DNA of 64,000 bases from Paramylibacter kogurei (GCF_002742285.1 NZ_MDGM01000014.1:124001-188000); one strand, 5' to 3'. Positions 9,781 to 19,342 are shown, numbered from the stretch's first letter. Made by a program: numbers and translations. The notes: a model not told the origin generated them from the letters alone.

Positions 9781-9831
9781 TTGCGAGTCATTCGCAACTG
9801 GATTGACTTTCTTGCGAATCATTCTCATAAA
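9781..9831 (+). promoter_or_regulatory. sitA promoter with two metal-regulator (Fur/Mur-like) operators
   Basis: Two related 17-mers, TTGCGAGTCATTCGCAA (9781-9797, palindromic except one pair) and TTGCGAATCATTCTCAT (9812-9828), lie 31 bp apart centre to centre. Between and over them are TTGACT (9803-9808) and CATAAA (9826-9831) with a 17-bp spacer, a plausible sigma-70 promoter. One operator sits just upstream of the -35 and the other inside the spacer, the usual layout for repression by a Fur-family protein. The downstream operon makes Mur (Mn) or Fur control most likely. Confidence 0.68.
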
Positions 9832-9862
9832 GACGCGAACACAATTGGTGCTAGGAACAATA

Positions 9863-10753
9863 ATGCTTAAACCGTTTACTCTTTTGATCGCTGTGATCAT
9901 TAACAGTCTTGGCATGTCAGCCCAGGCGAATGACCAGTTCAAGGTTGTCACAACGTTCACAGTTATTGCGGATATGGCGCAAAACGTTGCGGGTGATGCG
10001 GCAGAGGTTGTTTCAATCACCCGACCTGGCGCGGAAATTCATAATTATTCACCAACGCCACGCGATATTTTACAGGCACAAAATGCGGATCTGATTTTGT
10101 GGAATGGGCTGGGATTAGAGCTTTGGTTTGAACAATTTTTTCAAAATTTGCGCGATGTGCCAAGTGCGATTGTTTCTGCGGGCGTGGAACCAATGGGAAT
10201 TGCCCAAGGTCCATACACGGGCAAGCCAAACCCACATGCGTGGATGTCACTGGATGCGGCGCTGATCTATGTTGATAATATTCGTGATGCACTGGTTCAA
10301 TACGATCCAGATAATGCGCAAATCTATCGTCAAAATGCGCAAATGTATCGTGATGAAATATCGCAAACCATTGCCCCGATCAAAGAGCAGATTTTAGCGA
10401 TCCCCACTGACAATCGTTGGTTGGTAAGTAGTGAAGGCGCGTTTAGCTATCTTGCGCGTGATTTTGAAATGCATGAACTTTATCTGTGGCCGATCAACGC
10501 CGATCAGCAGGGCACACCAAAACAGGTGCGCGATGTCATTGATAGCGTGCGTGAAAACAAAATTGGTGTGGTGTTCAGCGAAAGCACAATTTCACCCGCA
10601 CCAGCACAACAGGTTGCGCGCGAAACCGGTGCGAAATACGGTGGCGTGCTTTATGTTGACAGCCTAAGCAATGAGGACGGCGCCGTGCCGACTTATTTGG
10701 ATTTATTACGCGTTACATCACAAACCATATTGGAAGGCTTGAACGCACAATGA
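9863..10753 (+). CDS. sitA: Mn/Fe ABC transporter, substrate-binding protein
   Basis: Periplasmic cluster A-I binding protein for Mn(II) or Fe(II). The ATG at 9863 (AGGAAC just upstream) gives 296 aa with a signal peptide ending near QANA-like residues 18-23. An in-frame start at 9731 would fuse it to the promoter region and is rejected. The predicted ligands are H60 ([10 protein letters not shown]), H125 (NPHAWMS), E191 (SSEGAF) and D266 (YVDSLS). This H-H-E-D set marks manganese/iron transporters, in contrast to the His-rich ZnuA at 15.4 kb. It is the first gene of sitABCD. Confidence 0.9.
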   Translation: MLKPFTLLIAVIINSLGMSAQANDQFKVVTTFTVIADMAQNVAGDAAEVVSITRPGAEIHNYSPTPRDILQAQNADLILWNGLGLELWFEQFFQNLRDVPSAIVSAGVEPMGIAQGPYTGKPNPHAWMSLDAALIYVDNIRDALVQYDPDNAQIYRQNAQMYRDEISQTIAPIKEQILAIPTDNRWLVSSEGAFSYLARDFEMHELYLWPINADQQGTPKQVRDVIDSVRENKIGVVFSESTISPAPAQQVARETGAKYGGVLYVDSLSNEDGAVPTYLDLLRVTSQTILEGLNAQ

Positions 10754-11610
10754 CAATGACGGGTCAATCGGTTGACGGGATTTGCGCAACAGACGTAACC
10801 GTAACCTATCGCAATGGTCACACCGCATTGCGACAAGCCAGTTTTGCGATCCCCAAGGGTACGATTGCCGCATTGGTTGGTGTGAACGGATCAGGGAAAT
10901 CAACCTTGTTCAAAGCCTTGATGGGGTTTGTGCCCACAGCACAAGGAGACATTTCGATCTTGGGGCATTCGGTTAAGGAAGCCCTGCGCAAGAATATCGT
11001 TGCCTATGTCCCCCAAGCCGAAGAGGTGGATTGGTCATTCCCCGTTTTAGTCGAAGATGTGGTGATGATGGGGCGTTATGGACATATGGGTTTTTTGCGT
11101 CACCCAACCAAACAAGATCATGAAATGGTAAGGGCATCGCTAGAACGGGTAGGGATGCTTGAGTTTCGAAAACGCCAAATCGGTGAGTTATCAGGTGGCC
11201 AGAAAAAGCGGGTATTCCTTGCGCGGGCATTGGCACAAGAAGGCAAGGTCATCTTGCTGGACGAGCCGTTTACCGGAGTTGATGTGAAAACCGAAGATGC
11301 GATTATTAAGTTGCTGAAAGGGTTGCGCGACGAAGGCCGCGTGATGCTAGTCGCCACACATAATCTGGGGTCTGTTCCTGAATACTGTGATCAAACAATA
11401 TTGGTCAAAGGAACCGTATTGGCATTTGGACCGACAGAAACGGTTTTCACCCAGAACAATTTGGAACAAACATTTGGTGGTGTTTTGCGCCATTTTGTTT
11501 TGGGTGGTGATGATTTGCACGATGATGATGATTTGCGCACGGTCACGGTGATTACGGATGATGAACGCCCTGTCGTGATTTACGACGATGAACATAAGAC
11601 CCGCCAATGA
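10750..11610 (+). CDS. sitB: Mn/Fe ABC transporter ATPase
   Basis: Cytosolic ATPase of the Sit/Mnt importer, 286 aa. Walker A is GVNGSGKST (residues 44-52), the signature [15 protein letters not shown], Walker [13 protein letters not shown] and the H-loop VATHNLGSV. The last 35 or so residues are unusually acidic ([10 protein letters not shown], then TDDERP and YDDEH) and may bind metal or act as a regulatory tail; this is inference. ATGA overlaps link it to sitA and sitC. Confidence 0.9.
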   Translation: MTMTGQSVDGICATDVTVTYRNGHTALRQASFAIPKGTIAALVGVNGSGKSTLFKALMGFVPTAQGDISILGHSVKEALRKNIVAYVPQAEEVDWSFPVLVEDVVMMGRYGHMGFLRHPTKQDHEMVRASLERVGMLEFRKRQIGELSGGQKKRVFLARALAQEGKVILLDEPFTGVDVKTEDAIIKLLKGLRDEGRVMLVATHNLGSVPEYCDQTILVKGTVLAFGPTETVFTQNNLEQTFGGVLRHFVLGGDDLHDDDDLRTVTVITDDERPVVIYDDEHKTRQ

Positions 11611-12473
11611 TGGAATATTTGCTGGAACCATTTGGTTATCAATTCATGATTAACGCAATGTGGGTTAGCGCATTGGTTGGGGCGGTTTGTGCATTTTTAT
11701 CATGCTATTTGATGCTAAAAGGTTGGAGTTTGATCGGTGATGCGTTGTCACATTCCATCGTTCCCGGGGTGGCGGGGGCCTATTTGTTGGGATTGCCATT
11801 TTCCATCGGCGCGTTTTTTGCCGGCGCTTTGGCAGGTGGGGCAATGTTGTTTTTAAATGAACGAAGCGGATTAAAAGAAGACACAATTATCGGCATCATT
11901 TTTACCGCATTTTTCGGGCTGGGTTTGTTTATGGTGTCCATTTCACCCATTCCAATCAATATCCAAACCATAACGATGGGAAATATCTTGGCGATTTCTT
12001 CCAGCGATACGTGGCAATTGGCAATTATTGGGTTCGTTTCAATGGCGATATTACTGGCGAAATGGAAAGATTTCATGGTCACGTTTTTTGATGAAAGCCA
12101 TGCACGATCCATTGGTTTGCGCCCAGAGATATTGAAAATTGTATTTTTTGCAATTCTGTCCGCATGCACAGTTGCCGCCATGCAAACGGTTGGTGCGTTT
12201 TTGGTGATTGCCATGGTGGTGACGCCAGGAGCGACGGCCTATTTGTTGACCGACCGTTTCCCGCGTTTGTTATTGATAAGTGTCGTGATTGGGGCGATGA
12301 CCAGCTTTGTCGGGGCGTATATCAGCTATTTCTTAAATGGTGCGACAGGTGGTGTGATTGTGGTGTTGCAAACGTTGATTTTTCTGATGGCTTTCTTTTT
12401 TGCACCAAAACACGGTTTGATCGCCAATCGCATGCGTGCACGTAACGGTGGTGCCTTGGGGAAAGAGCAATGA
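11607..12473 (+). CDS. sitC: Mn/Fe ABC transporter permease (SitC)
   Basis: Integral membrane permease of the ABC-3 (metal) family, 288 aa, with about eight hydrophobic segments. The opening [20 protein letters not shown] contains the conserved GDALSH motif, and [22 protein letters not shown] is the cytoplasmic-loop region of metal permeases. It overlaps sitB by four bases and sitD by four, so all four genes form one translationally coupled operon. Confidence 0.9.
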   Translation: MMEYLLEPFGYQFMINAMWVSALVGAVCAFLSCYLMLKGWSLIGDALSHSIVPGVAGAYLLGLPFSIGAFFAGALAGGAMLFLNERSGLKEDTIIGIIFTAFFGLGLFMVSISPIPINIQTITMGNILAISSSDTWQLAIIGFVSMAILLAKWKDFMVTFFDESHARSIGLRPEILKIVFFAILSACTVAAMQTVGAFLVIAMVVTPGATAYLLTDRFPRLLLISVVIGAMTSFVGAYISYFLNGATGGVIVVLQTLIFLMAFFFAPKHGLIANRMRARNGGALGKEQ

Positions 12474-13315
12474 TGGAAACGTTGCTTTTGCCATTTCAAT
12501 TTCCATTTATGGTGAATGCTTTTTTGATTAGCATTCTTGTTGCAGTCCCCGCAGGTTTATTATCCTGTTATTTGGTTCTCAAAGGGTGGTCGTTGATGGG
12601 TGACGCCATTAGCCATGCAGTTCTGCCTGGTGTGGTGATTGCCTATATTTTTAATTTCCCAATGTTGATCGGTGCGTTTTGTGCAGGGATGGTTTGCGCT
12701 CTGAGCACTGGTTATCTGACCGAACACAGCCGCATCAAACAAGACACGATTATGGGCGTTGTGTTTAGTGGTATGTTCGCGCTTGGCATTGTTTTATACA
12801 CCAAGATCCAAACCAATGTGCATTTGGATCACATCCTGTTTGGCAATATGTTGGGAATATCAAAGAGCGATATGATGACCACGGGTTATGTCGCGATTTT
12901 TGTGGCGGTGGTAATCATTGTGAAATGGAAAGATTTTATGCTGCACGCCTTTGACGAGGCACAGGCCAAGGCCACGGGGTTAAACGTGAATCTTCTTCAC
13001 TATGGTTTGCTGATCTTAATTTCGCTTACAGTTATTGCTGCACTCAAGGCGGTTGGTATCATCCTCGCGATTGCATTTCTGGTCACACCAGGTGGGATTG
13101 CGTTTTTGGTGACGCGTCGTTTTGGCATGATGTTGATCGTGTCCGTCGCTGTCGCGGTGGGGGCGTCAATCATTGGGATATACGCAAGCTTTTTCATCAA
13201 TAGCGCACCCGCACCAACCATCGTTTTAATCATGACAGCGATCTTTATCGCGGCTTTGGTTTGGTCGATCCAACGCACCAAACGTCACAGCAGGTTAACC
13301 ACGCATCCCACGTGA
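12470..13315 (+). CDS. sitD: Mn/Fe ABC transporter permease (SitD)
   Basis: Second ABC-3 permease, 281 aa, clearly paralogous to SitC (LKGWSLMGDAISHAVLPGVV; KAVGIILAIAFLVTPGGIAFL). Two different permeases after one ATPase is the SitABCD/MntABCD arrangement. Its last 21 bp overlap the 3' end of znuB on the opposite strand, with no terminator hairpin visible between the two operons. Confidence 0.9.
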   Translation: MMETLLLPFQFPFMVNAFLISILVAVPAGLLSCYLVLKGWSLMGDAISHAVLPGVVIAYIFNFPMLIGAFCAGMVCALSTGYLTEHSRIKQDTIMGVVFSGMFALGIVLYTKIQTNVHLDHILFGNMLGISKSDMMTTGYVAIFVAVVIIVKWKDFMLHAFDEAQAKATGLNVNLLHYGLLILISLTVIAALKAVGIILAIAFLVTPGGIAFLVTRRFGMMLIVSVAVAVGASIIGIYASFFINSAPAPTIVLIMTAIFIAALVWSIQRTKRHSRLTTHPT

Positions 13316-14086
13316 GAGCGTATTCAAAACCCCAAACAGAATGGCAGCACAACATACGATCGTCGGCCCCGTGGGTGTATCCCAAATGAGCGATGCTTGA
13401 ATACCCGATACCACAGATATGCTTCCGATAAGCATTGCAAGGCCTGCCATCATTTCTGGGGTTTTGGAAAAACCGCGCGCGGCGGCGGCGGGAATAATCA
13501 ATAACGATGCGATTAACAATGCGCCAACAACCTTGATCGCAACGGCTACTGTGATGGCCAGTGCGACGGTTAATATCAGTTGCTCGCGTTTTGGATTGAT
13601 ATGATGTGATGAAGCGAGATCGGCGTTTAATGTTGCCGTGAGTAACGCTGACCAACGCCACGCAATGATGCCACAAACGATTACCGCACCCACCCAAATA
13701 AAAATAAGGTCGCTGATACCAATCGCGAGGATATCCCCGAAAAGATAGGCCATCAAATCAACGCGAACACCAGTTAAAAATGAAACTGCAACCAGACCAA
13801 ACGCCAATGCAGAATGCGAAATTACACCCAACAATGTGTCGACCGCCATGCCGCGTTCATTAAGGTTGGACACGATCACCGCCATGCCAAGACAAACGAC
13901 AAGCACACCAACAATTGTGGATGCCGAAAACGCGAGCGATAAGGCAACACCTAAAATTGCCGCATGTGCGGTTGCATCACCAAAATACGCCATGCGACGC
14001 CAAACAACAAAACAACCCAAAGGCGCTGCTGCAATTGCCACACCGACACCAGCCAGGGCTGCGCGAATTAAAAAATTGTCCAACAT
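13295..14086 (-). CDS. znuB: Zinc ABC transporter permease
   Basis: Inner-membrane ABC-3 permease for Zn(II), 263 aa, with the start motif FVVWRRMAYFGDATAHAAILG and KVVGALLIASLLIIPAAAARGF, both typical of ZnuB. It lies 9 bp downstream of znuC on the minus strand, forming zur-znuC-znuB. It is convergent with sitD and overlaps its coding end. Confidence 0.91.
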   Translation of the reverse strand: MLDNFLIRAALAGVGVAIAAAPLGCFVVWRRMAYFGDATAHAAILGVALSLAFSASTIVGVLVVCLGMAVIVSNLNERGMAVDTLLGVISHSALAFGLVAVSFLTGVRVDLMAYLFGDILAIGISDLIFIWVGAVIVCGIIAWRWSALLTATLNADLASSHHINPKREQLILTVALAITVAVAIKVVGALLIASLLIIPAAAARGFSKTPEMMAGLAMLIGSISVVSGIQASLIWDTPTGPTIVCCAAILFGVLNTLSRGMRG

Positions 14087-14095
14087 CGGTTATTC

Positions 14096-14821
14096 CTAGT
14101 GTTCGTGATGATGGTCGTGACCATGATCATGTTCGTGACGATACAGTGCCAAGGCCCCACCCGTTTGTGCACCAAACAATGCGCGATATTCTGGCGCATT
14201 GGACACGGTTTCTGGTGTGCCGTGGCAACAAACATGTCCGTTCAGGCAAACAACGCGATCAGATGCGCTCATCACCACGTGTAATTCATGGCTTACCATC
14301 ACCACAGCGCAATTTAGCTCTGCTCGGATTTCTGCGATCAATTCGTAAAATCGTGCCGATCCGGGCTGATCCAAACCTTGGGTTGGTTCATCCAATAATA
14401 ATACGTCAGGTTCACATAATAATGCGCGCGCCAACAGAACCCTTTGGAATTGTCCACCTGATAAATCCGTCATTTGTTTGTGCATCATATTTGTTGCACC
14501 AACACGTTCCAATGCGGCCAACTTTTCGTTCTTTGACGCCCATCTTGGGATCGACAAAAAACGATCCACATTCATTGGAAGTGTTGCATCAATCGCAAGC
14601 GTTTGTGGCACATATCCGATTCTGATGTCTTTTTGGCGGGTGATTTTACCTTTGGTTGGGGCAAGGGCGCCGACAATTACCCGCAAAAGTGTTGATTTCC
14701 CAGATCCATTTGGCCCGACAATTGTCAGGATTTCACCAGCCGACAAATCCAACGTGACATCGTGCAAAATATTTTGTCCTGTGATTTCAACCGACACATT
14801 TTGAATTGAAATCAGGCTCAT
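14096..14821 (-). CDS. znuC: Zinc ABC transporter ATPase
   Basis: Cytosolic ATPase of the Znu importer, 241 aa, with Walker [13 protein letters not shown], signature LSGGQFQRVLLARAL, Walker B VLLLDEPTQGLD and H-loop MVSHELHVV. The C-terminus ends in a His/Asp/Glu tail (HEHDHGHDHHHEH), common in ZnuC of alphaproteobacteria and probably a zinc buffer. The start overlaps the zur stop by four bases, so regulator and transporter are translated together. Confidence 0.92.
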   Translation of the reverse strand: MSLISIQNVSVEITGQNILHDVTLDLSAGEILTIVGPNGSGKSTLLRVIVGALAPTKGKITRQKDIRIGYVPQTLAIDATLPMNVDRFLSIPRWASKNEKLAALERVGATNMMHKQMTDLSGGQFQRVLLARALLCEPDVLLLDEPTQGLDQPGSARFYELIAEIRAELNCAVVMVSHELHVVMSASDRVVCLNGHVCCHGTPETVSNAPEYRALFGAQTGGALALYRHEHDHGHDHHHEH

Positions 14822-15303
14822 TTTGCGGTCTCGTTACATGAGGGGCAAATTCCGCGGGCTTCGATTATTGTTTGTTCAATAACAAACCCAGAATCCATCG
14901 CATGTTGATTTAATGCCGTTGGAACATTTGGAATTTCGGTTTCCGCCACACGTTTGCATTTCTTGCAGATCATGAATGCGGGATTGTGATCTTTGTGCGA
15001 ATGTACGCAGGCAACAAAAGCATTCAGTTGTTCAATTTTATGTGCCAACCCATTACCAACCAAGAAATCCAATGCGCGATACACAACAGGTGGCTGTGCC
15101 TTTCCGCCTTCGTTGCTTAGCCTTTCCAAAATGTCATAGGCACCAAGTGCTGTATGGCTTTCAAGCAGAATTTCCAACACGCGTTGCCGCGCAGGCGTCA
15201 ATTTCAAATGCTGTGCGTCACAGATATCTTGTGCCGCATGCATTGCGGATTCAACGCAGTTATCATGGTTGTGTTGGCGAAAGGTTTTTATTTGATCAGA
15301 CAT
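14818..15303 (-). CDS. zur: Zinc uptake regulator, Fur family
   Basis: Fur-family metalloregulator that represses zinc uptake when Zn(II) is bound, 161 aa. The winged helix lies around LTPARQRVLEILLES...LGAYDILERL and PPVVYRALDFLV. Structural-zinc cysteines are CKKC and CPSC, and HSHKDH provides candidate regulatory ligands. It is the first gene of zur-znuCB and divergent from znuA, with a candidate operator between. Adjacency to znu genes favours Zur over Fur or Mur. Confidence 0.92.
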   Translation of the reverse strand: MSDQIKTFRQHNHDNCVESAMHAAQDICDAQHLKLTPARQRVLEILLESHTALGAYDILERLSNEGGKAQPPVVYRALDFLVGNGLAHKIEQLNAFVACVHSHKDHNPAFMICKKCKRVAETEIPNVPTALNQHAMDSGFVIEQTIIEARGICPSCNETAK

Positions 15304-15314
15304 GATATTTTCGT

Positions 15315-15334
15315 TGATATGTTATATTATATCA
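15315..15334. promoter_or_regulatory. Candidate Zur operator between zur and znuA
   Basis: TGATAT (15315-15320), eight AT-rich bases, then ATATCA (15329-15334), an inverted repeat centred in the 71-bp gap between the divergent zur-znuCB and znuA genes. Position and symmetry fit a shared Zur box that would shut both units off in high zinc. It is a prediction from symmetry and context only. Confidence 0.6.
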
Positions 15335-15374
15335 CATACGAAGCATATTTGATTTTGTCAATTGGAACACCACA

Positions 15375-16292
15375 ATGAAAAACACAATAATCACGGCTAT
15401 GGCCATCATGCTGGCAACGCAAATATCCGCACGCGCAGATCAATTGAATGTCGTAACCGACATCGCCCCCGTACACTCATTGGTCGCACAGGTGATGGAT
15501 GGCGTTGAAACCCCCAGTGTTATTCTGGAGCCAGGTGCATCACCGCATCATGCGAATCTACGCCCAAGTAAGGCAGCCGCAATTCAATCTGCTGATATCG
15601 TGTTTTATATCGGTGATGCGCTAACCCCGTGGTTAAGCGCACCACTTGCGAAACTTAACACCGAAATTGTTAAAGTATCATTTTTAAATCAATCGGTTAC
15701 AACGCAGCTTGCTAACCGCGATTTTGCGATTTTCGAAGAAGAACATCATGAACATGACGATGGCCATGATCATGGGGTCATTGATCCACATGTGTGGCTG
15801 TCACCCAAAAATGCGCAACAATGGTTGATGGTTATTGGCGATACGCTGTCGGTTCATGATCCAGAAAACGCATCGATTTATTCCCAAAACGTGTCACGAG
15901 CGATTGAAGGCTTGGAAAAAATGCACACTGACTTTTCCCAAAAAATTGCTTCTCGTAAAGATACCAAATTTTTGGCTTATCATGATGCATTTCAATATTT
16001 GGAACATGATTTTAATTTGACAGTTGTCGGCGCAATTTCATCAAGCGATGCGTCGCGCCCCAGTGCAAAGCGGATGATCGCACTTCAGAAACATATTACG
16101 GAACAAGGGATTGATTGCATTTTGAGCGAACCACAGTTTAGTGAAAAGTTGATCCAATCTGTGAGTGGTGGAAATAAAATAGCCATCGCTGAAATCGATC
16201 CGCTTGGGACAAAACACACATTGGGGCCGAATTTATATACAGCGATGTTTGCAGATTTTGCGAATGAAATTGCCAAATGTGGTGTTGAATAA
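15375..16292 (+). CDS. znuA: Zinc ABC transporter, substrate-binding protein
   Basis: Periplasmic Zn(II)-binding protein, 305 aa, with a signal peptide of about 21 residues. Predicted ligands are a His in SPHH (58/59), H139 (DPHVW) and H202 (YHDAF). Between them is a His/Asp loop at 124-133 (HHEHDDGHDH), the hallmark that separates ZnuA from Mn-binding proteins. It diverges from zur-znuCB and completes the ABC importer from a separate transcript. A strong terminator follows. Confidence 0.93.
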   Translation: MKNTIITAMAIMLATQISARADQLNVVTDIAPVHSLVAQVMDGVETPSVILEPGASPHHANLRPSKAAAIQSADIVFYIGDALTPWLSAPLAKLNTEIVKVSFLNQSVTTQLANRDFAIFEEEHHEHDDGHDHGVIDPHVWLSPKNAQQWLMVIGDTLSVHDPENASIYSQNVSRAIEGLEKMHTDFSQKIASRKDTKFLAYHDAFQYLEHDFNLTVVGAISSSDASRPSAKRMIALQKHITEQGIDCILSEPQFSEKLIQSVSGGNKIAIAEIDPLGTKHTLGPNLYTAMFADFANEIAKCGVE

Positions 16293-16305
16293 TCAGCTAA
16301 AAAAC

Positions 16306-16337
16306 AAACGGCCTAGCAAATGAATGCTAGGCCGTTT
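16306..16337. terminator. Bidirectional terminator between znuA and tRNA-Lys
   Basis: AAACGGCCTAGCA (16306-16318) and TGCTAGGCCGTTT (16325-16337) form a perfect 13-bp stem with a 6-nt loop, with T-runs on both strands. It ends znuA on plus and the tRNA on minus. Confidence 0.9.
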
Positions 16338-16345
16338 TGGTAAAG

Positions 16346-16421
16346 TGGTGAGCCCTGATGGATTCGAACCATCGACCTACTGATTAAAAGTCAGTTGCTC
16401 TACCAACTGAGCTAAGGGCCC
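16346..16421 (-). tRNA. tRNA-Lys (anticodon UUU)
   Basis: The minus strand gives a full 76-nt cloverleaf. The acceptor GGGCCCT pairs with AGGGCTC (one G-U), followed by discriminator A and an encoded CCA. The D-arm is TAGCTCAGTTGGTAGAGC. The anticodon stem ACTGA/TCAGT encloses loop CTTTTAA, so the anticodon is UUU (lysine). The T-arm reads GATGGTTCGAATCCATC. The strong terminator lies directly downstream. Confidence 0.97.
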
Positions 16422-16515
16422 ACTTTGCGCGGTGTTTAGGCACTTGGGCGCGGGGGGTCAATACCGAAATGTCAAAAAAACATCGTTACTGGATAGATAC
16501 TGCGCGGTGGTCTAT

Positions 16516-17364
16516 ATGAAGCCTATGAATCAGGTAAAAAACATATCAAATGGTCTTCCATTTTTGAAAATGCACGGGCTGGGCAATGATTTTGTCATCA
16601 TTGATGCACGCGGTGCAGAATCACCCGTGTCGCAATCTATGGCGCGTGCCATTGGTGAACGCCATTTTGGCGTTGGGTATGACCAATTGGCGGTGCTTAC
16701 TGATTCTGATGATGCAGATGTCGATGTTGCGTTTTGGAATTCAGACGGCTCGATGGCCAACGCCTGTGGCAACGCTAGCCGCTGTGTTGCACGTATTATT
16801 ATGGATGAAACGGGTGATTCAGAAATCGTCCTGCGCACTGGCAACGGTTTGTTGCCCGCAGTTGATGCCGGCAATGGATTGATTAGTGTCAATATGGGGC
16901 AACCACAGCTGACATGGGATACCGTTCCATTGTCCAAGGATGTGGATTTGAACGCGCTTCCAATTGACGGCGAACCGGGTGCGGCTGGCATGGGTAATCC
17001 ACATTGTGTGTTCGTTGTGGATGATGCCGAGGGTGTTAATTTGGAAACGCGCGGTCCTGCAATTGAACATCATCCTTTGTTCCCAGAACGCACAAATGTT
17101 GAATTCATTGAAATCATTGATCGCCGCACCATTCGTATGCGTGTTTGGGAACGTGGTGGCATGATTACTTTGGCTTGTGGTTCGGGTGCTTGTGCTGCGG
17201 CCGTTGTTGCGCATCGCAAAGGTTTAACAGAACGTAATGTGACCATCCATTTGGATGGCGGTGCATTGCAAATTGATTGGCGCGACGATGGTGTTTGGAT
17301 GACAGGCCCCACCGCGCTTGTGTTTCAGGGACATTTATCACCCGAATTTTTGGCGGGAATCTGA
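16516..17364 (+). CDS. dapF: Diaminopimelate epimerase
   Basis: Cofactor-independent epimerase converting LL- to meso-diaminopimelate for lysine and peptidoglycan synthesis. From the ATG at 16516 it is 282 aa; an ATG at 16525 is equally possible, and neither has a clear ribosome binding site. The two catalytic cysteines are C84 in NACGNASRC and C221 in ACGSGACAA. FLKMHGLGNDFVIIDARG is the family's start motif. The stop overlaps the mtaB start (TGATG). Confidence 0.94.
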   Translation: MKPMNQVKNISNGLPFLKMHGLGNDFVIIDARGAESPVSQSMARAIGERHFGVGYDQLAVLTDSDDADVDVAFWNSDGSMANACGNASRCVARIIMDETGDSEIVLRTGNGLLPAVDAGNGLISVNMGQPQLTWDTVPLSKDVDLNALPIDGEPGAAGMGNPHCVFVVDDAEGVNLETRGPAIEHHPLFPERTNVEFIEIIDRRTIRMRVWERGGMITLACGSGACAAAVVAHRKGLTERNVTIHLDGGALQIDWRDDGVWMTGPTALVFQGHLSPEFLAGI

Positions 17365-18629
17365 TGGGCAAGCCACCAATTTTTGAAACATTCGGCTGTC
17401 GGTTGAATGCATATGAAACACAGGCAATGAAAGACCTGTCCGAATCTGCGGGTTTGGATAATGCAATCGTTGTAAATACCTGTGCGGTTACGGCAGAAGC
17501 CGTGAGATCATCAAAACAACGTATTCGCAAGCTGCGCCGCGAACATCCAGATGCGCAAATCATCGTAACAGGTTGCGCTGCACAAACAGAGCCACAGACA
17601 TATAACGATATGTCAGAGGTAAATGTTGTAGTCGGCAATATCGAAAAAATGCAGGCCGATACGTGGAACGGATTGGCCAAGGGCCCAAATTTCATCGGCG
17701 ACACGGAAAAAGTTCAGGTGAACGATATCATGTCGGTCACTGATACCGCTGGGCATTTAATTGATGGGTTCGGTACACGTAGCCGTGCATATGTTCAGGT
17801 GCAAAATGGCTGCGATCATCGCTGTACGTTTTGTATTATTCCATATGGTCGTGGTAATTCCAGATCTGTTCCAGCAGGTGTTGTTGTTGAACAAATTCAA
17901 CGGCTTGTGGATCGAGGTTACAACGAAGTTGTGCTCACTGGCGTTGATATCACTAGTTGGGGTGCGGATTTGCCTGCGTTGCCTAAACTGGGAGATTTGG
18001 TGCAACGTATCCTGCGCCTTGTTCCTGATCTGCCACGATTGCGGATCAGCTCGATTGATTCAGTTGAAGCTGATCCAGCATTGATTGATGCGATTGCATC
18101 GGATCAACGTTTGATGCCGCATCTACATCTGTCGCTACAGGCAGGTGATGACATGATCCTGAAACGCATGAAACGGCGTCATTTACGTGATGATGCAATC
18201 GCGTTTTGCAACGATATGCGCAAGGCGCGGCCCGATATTATTTACGGTGCTGATATCATTGCTGGGTTTCCAACAGAAACAGAAGCTATGTTCGATAACT
18301 CGTTGAAATTAATCGAGGAATGTGATTTGACATGGTTGCATGTTTTCCCATTTTCCCCGCGCAAGGGTACGCCAGCGGCGCGTATGCCACAATTGCCACG
18401 AGACGTCGTCAAAGACCGCGCAGCACAACTGCGCCATGCGGGTGATAAACGTGTAAAGGCACACCTAAGCGCGCAGGTTGGCAAATCGCATTCCGTGCTT
18501 ATGGAAAACGCCCGAATGGGGCGAACCGAAGGTTTTACCGAGGTTTTGTTTGATACTGATCAAGCCAAAGGCGAAATTGTTCAGGCCAATATCACGGGGT
18601 ATTCTGAAACACAGTTATTGGTATCATGA
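17364..18629 (+). CDS. mtaB: tRNA t6A37 methylthiotransferase MtaB
   Basis: Radical-SAM enzyme that turns t6A37 into ms2t6A37 in ANN-decoding tRNAs. The start overlaps the dapF stop, giving 421 aa. N-terminal UPF0004 cysteines C12 (TFGCRLN), C40 (NTCAVT) and C71 (TGCAAQ) hold one Fe-S cluster, and the radical-SAM motif C150-C154-C157 (CDHRCTFC) holds the other. A C-terminal TRAM-like part follows. The sequence FGCRLNAYE separates MtaB from MiaB and RimO. A lysine tRNA, one of its target classes, lies just upstream, probably by chance. Confidence 0.93.
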   Translation: MGKPPIFETFGCRLNAYETQAMKDLSESAGLDNAIVVNTCAVTAEAVRSSKQRIRKLRREHPDAQIIVTGCAAQTEPQTYNDMSEVNVVVGNIEKMQADTWNGLAKGPNFIGDTEKVQVNDIMSVTDTAGHLIDGFGTRSRAYVQVQNGCDHRCTFCIIPYGRGNSRSVPAGVVVEQIQRLVDRGYNEVVLTGVDITSWGADLPALPKLGDLVQRILRLVPDLPRLRISSIDSVEADPALIDAIASDQRLMPHLHLSLQAGDDMILKRMKRRHLRDDAIAFCNDMRKARPDIIYGADIIAGFPTETEAMFDNSLKLIEECDLTWLHVFPFSPRKGTPAARMPQLPRDVVKDRAAQLRHAGDKRVKAHLSAQVGKSHSVLMENARMGRTEGFTEVLFDTDQAKGEIVQANITGYSETQLLVS

Positions 18630-19294
18630 CACTTCCGATCTTGTATTCATTTCGCCGCTGCCCCTATGCCATGCGTGCACGTCTGGCGATTTTTGCAAGT
18701 GAGCAACAGGTGGAACTGCGCGAAGTGGTGCTGCGTGATAAGCCCGAACATATGATTGAAATCTCTCCCAAGGCGACGGTTCCGGTATTGTACTTGCTCG
18801 ATGGATCGGTGATCGAAGAAAGTTTTGAAATCATGGAATGGGCGCTAAACTTGGCAGACCCAAACCAGATAGATCCAGAGCGATTCCGCGTGAAAGCACG
18901 TGTTTTGGTTGAACGGTGTGATGTAGAATTCAAACCATATTTAGATCGCTATAAATATCCAAACAAATTTGACGATATGACACGAGAGGCAGCGATTGCG
19001 AAAGCTGCTGATTTTATAAATGATCTCGATAAAATGCTTGAAAATCAACAATTTCTAATGGGACATTCGCGTGGATTTTCTGACATTGGCATCGCGCCAT
19101 TTATACGCCAATTTGCCCATGTTGACCGTGATTGGTTTTTAAAACAACCTTGGAAAAATGTAATCGATTGGTATTTAGAGTTCACCAATTGGGATGGCTT
19201 CTTGCGTATTATGAGTAAATATCCAAAATGGACACCAGATAGCAAAATTACGGTTTTTCCCGAAATTACGCAAATTTCCGTAACAGCATTTTAA
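18626..19294 (+). CDS. Glutathione S-transferase-like protein (CPYA motif)
   Basis: A 222-aa cytosolic protein with an N-terminal thioredoxin-fold domain (YSFRRCPYAMRARLAI) and an all-helical C-terminal domain, the GST layout. The CPYA tetrad resembles Grx2 and omega/beta-class GSTs that use Cys rather than Tyr or Ser, pointing to glutathione-dependent thiol chemistry rather than classical conjugation. KATVPVL carries the cis-Pro of the GSH site and EESFEIMEWA the gamma-Glu binding stretch. It overlaps mtaB by four bases. Substrate unknown. Confidence 0.85.
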   Translation: MTLPILYSFRRCPYAMRARLAIFASEQQVELREVVLRDKPEHMIEISPKATVPVLYLLDGSVIEESFEIMEWALNLADPNQIDPERFRVKARVLVERCDVEFKPYLDRYKYPNKFDDMTREAAIAKAADFINDLDKMLENQQFLMGHSRGFSDIGIAPFIRQFAHVDRDWFLKQPWKNVIDWYLEFTNWDGFLRIMSKYPKWTPDSKITVFPEITQISVTAF

Positions 19295-19342
19295 TTGTAA
19301 ATGGACCGAAAAATTCCTAGATTACAAAGAGGAGGATTTTTC

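Noticed and set aside
13915..14625. Long plus-strand reading frame (236 codons) across znuB and znuC
   Set aside because: Antisense to two well-supported genes, composition of a shadow frame (many His, Pro, Arg), no ribosome binding site.
17165..17704. Minus-strand frame of 179 codons opposite dapF/mtaB
   Set aside because: Covers the conserved cysteine motifs of two real genes; shadow frame.
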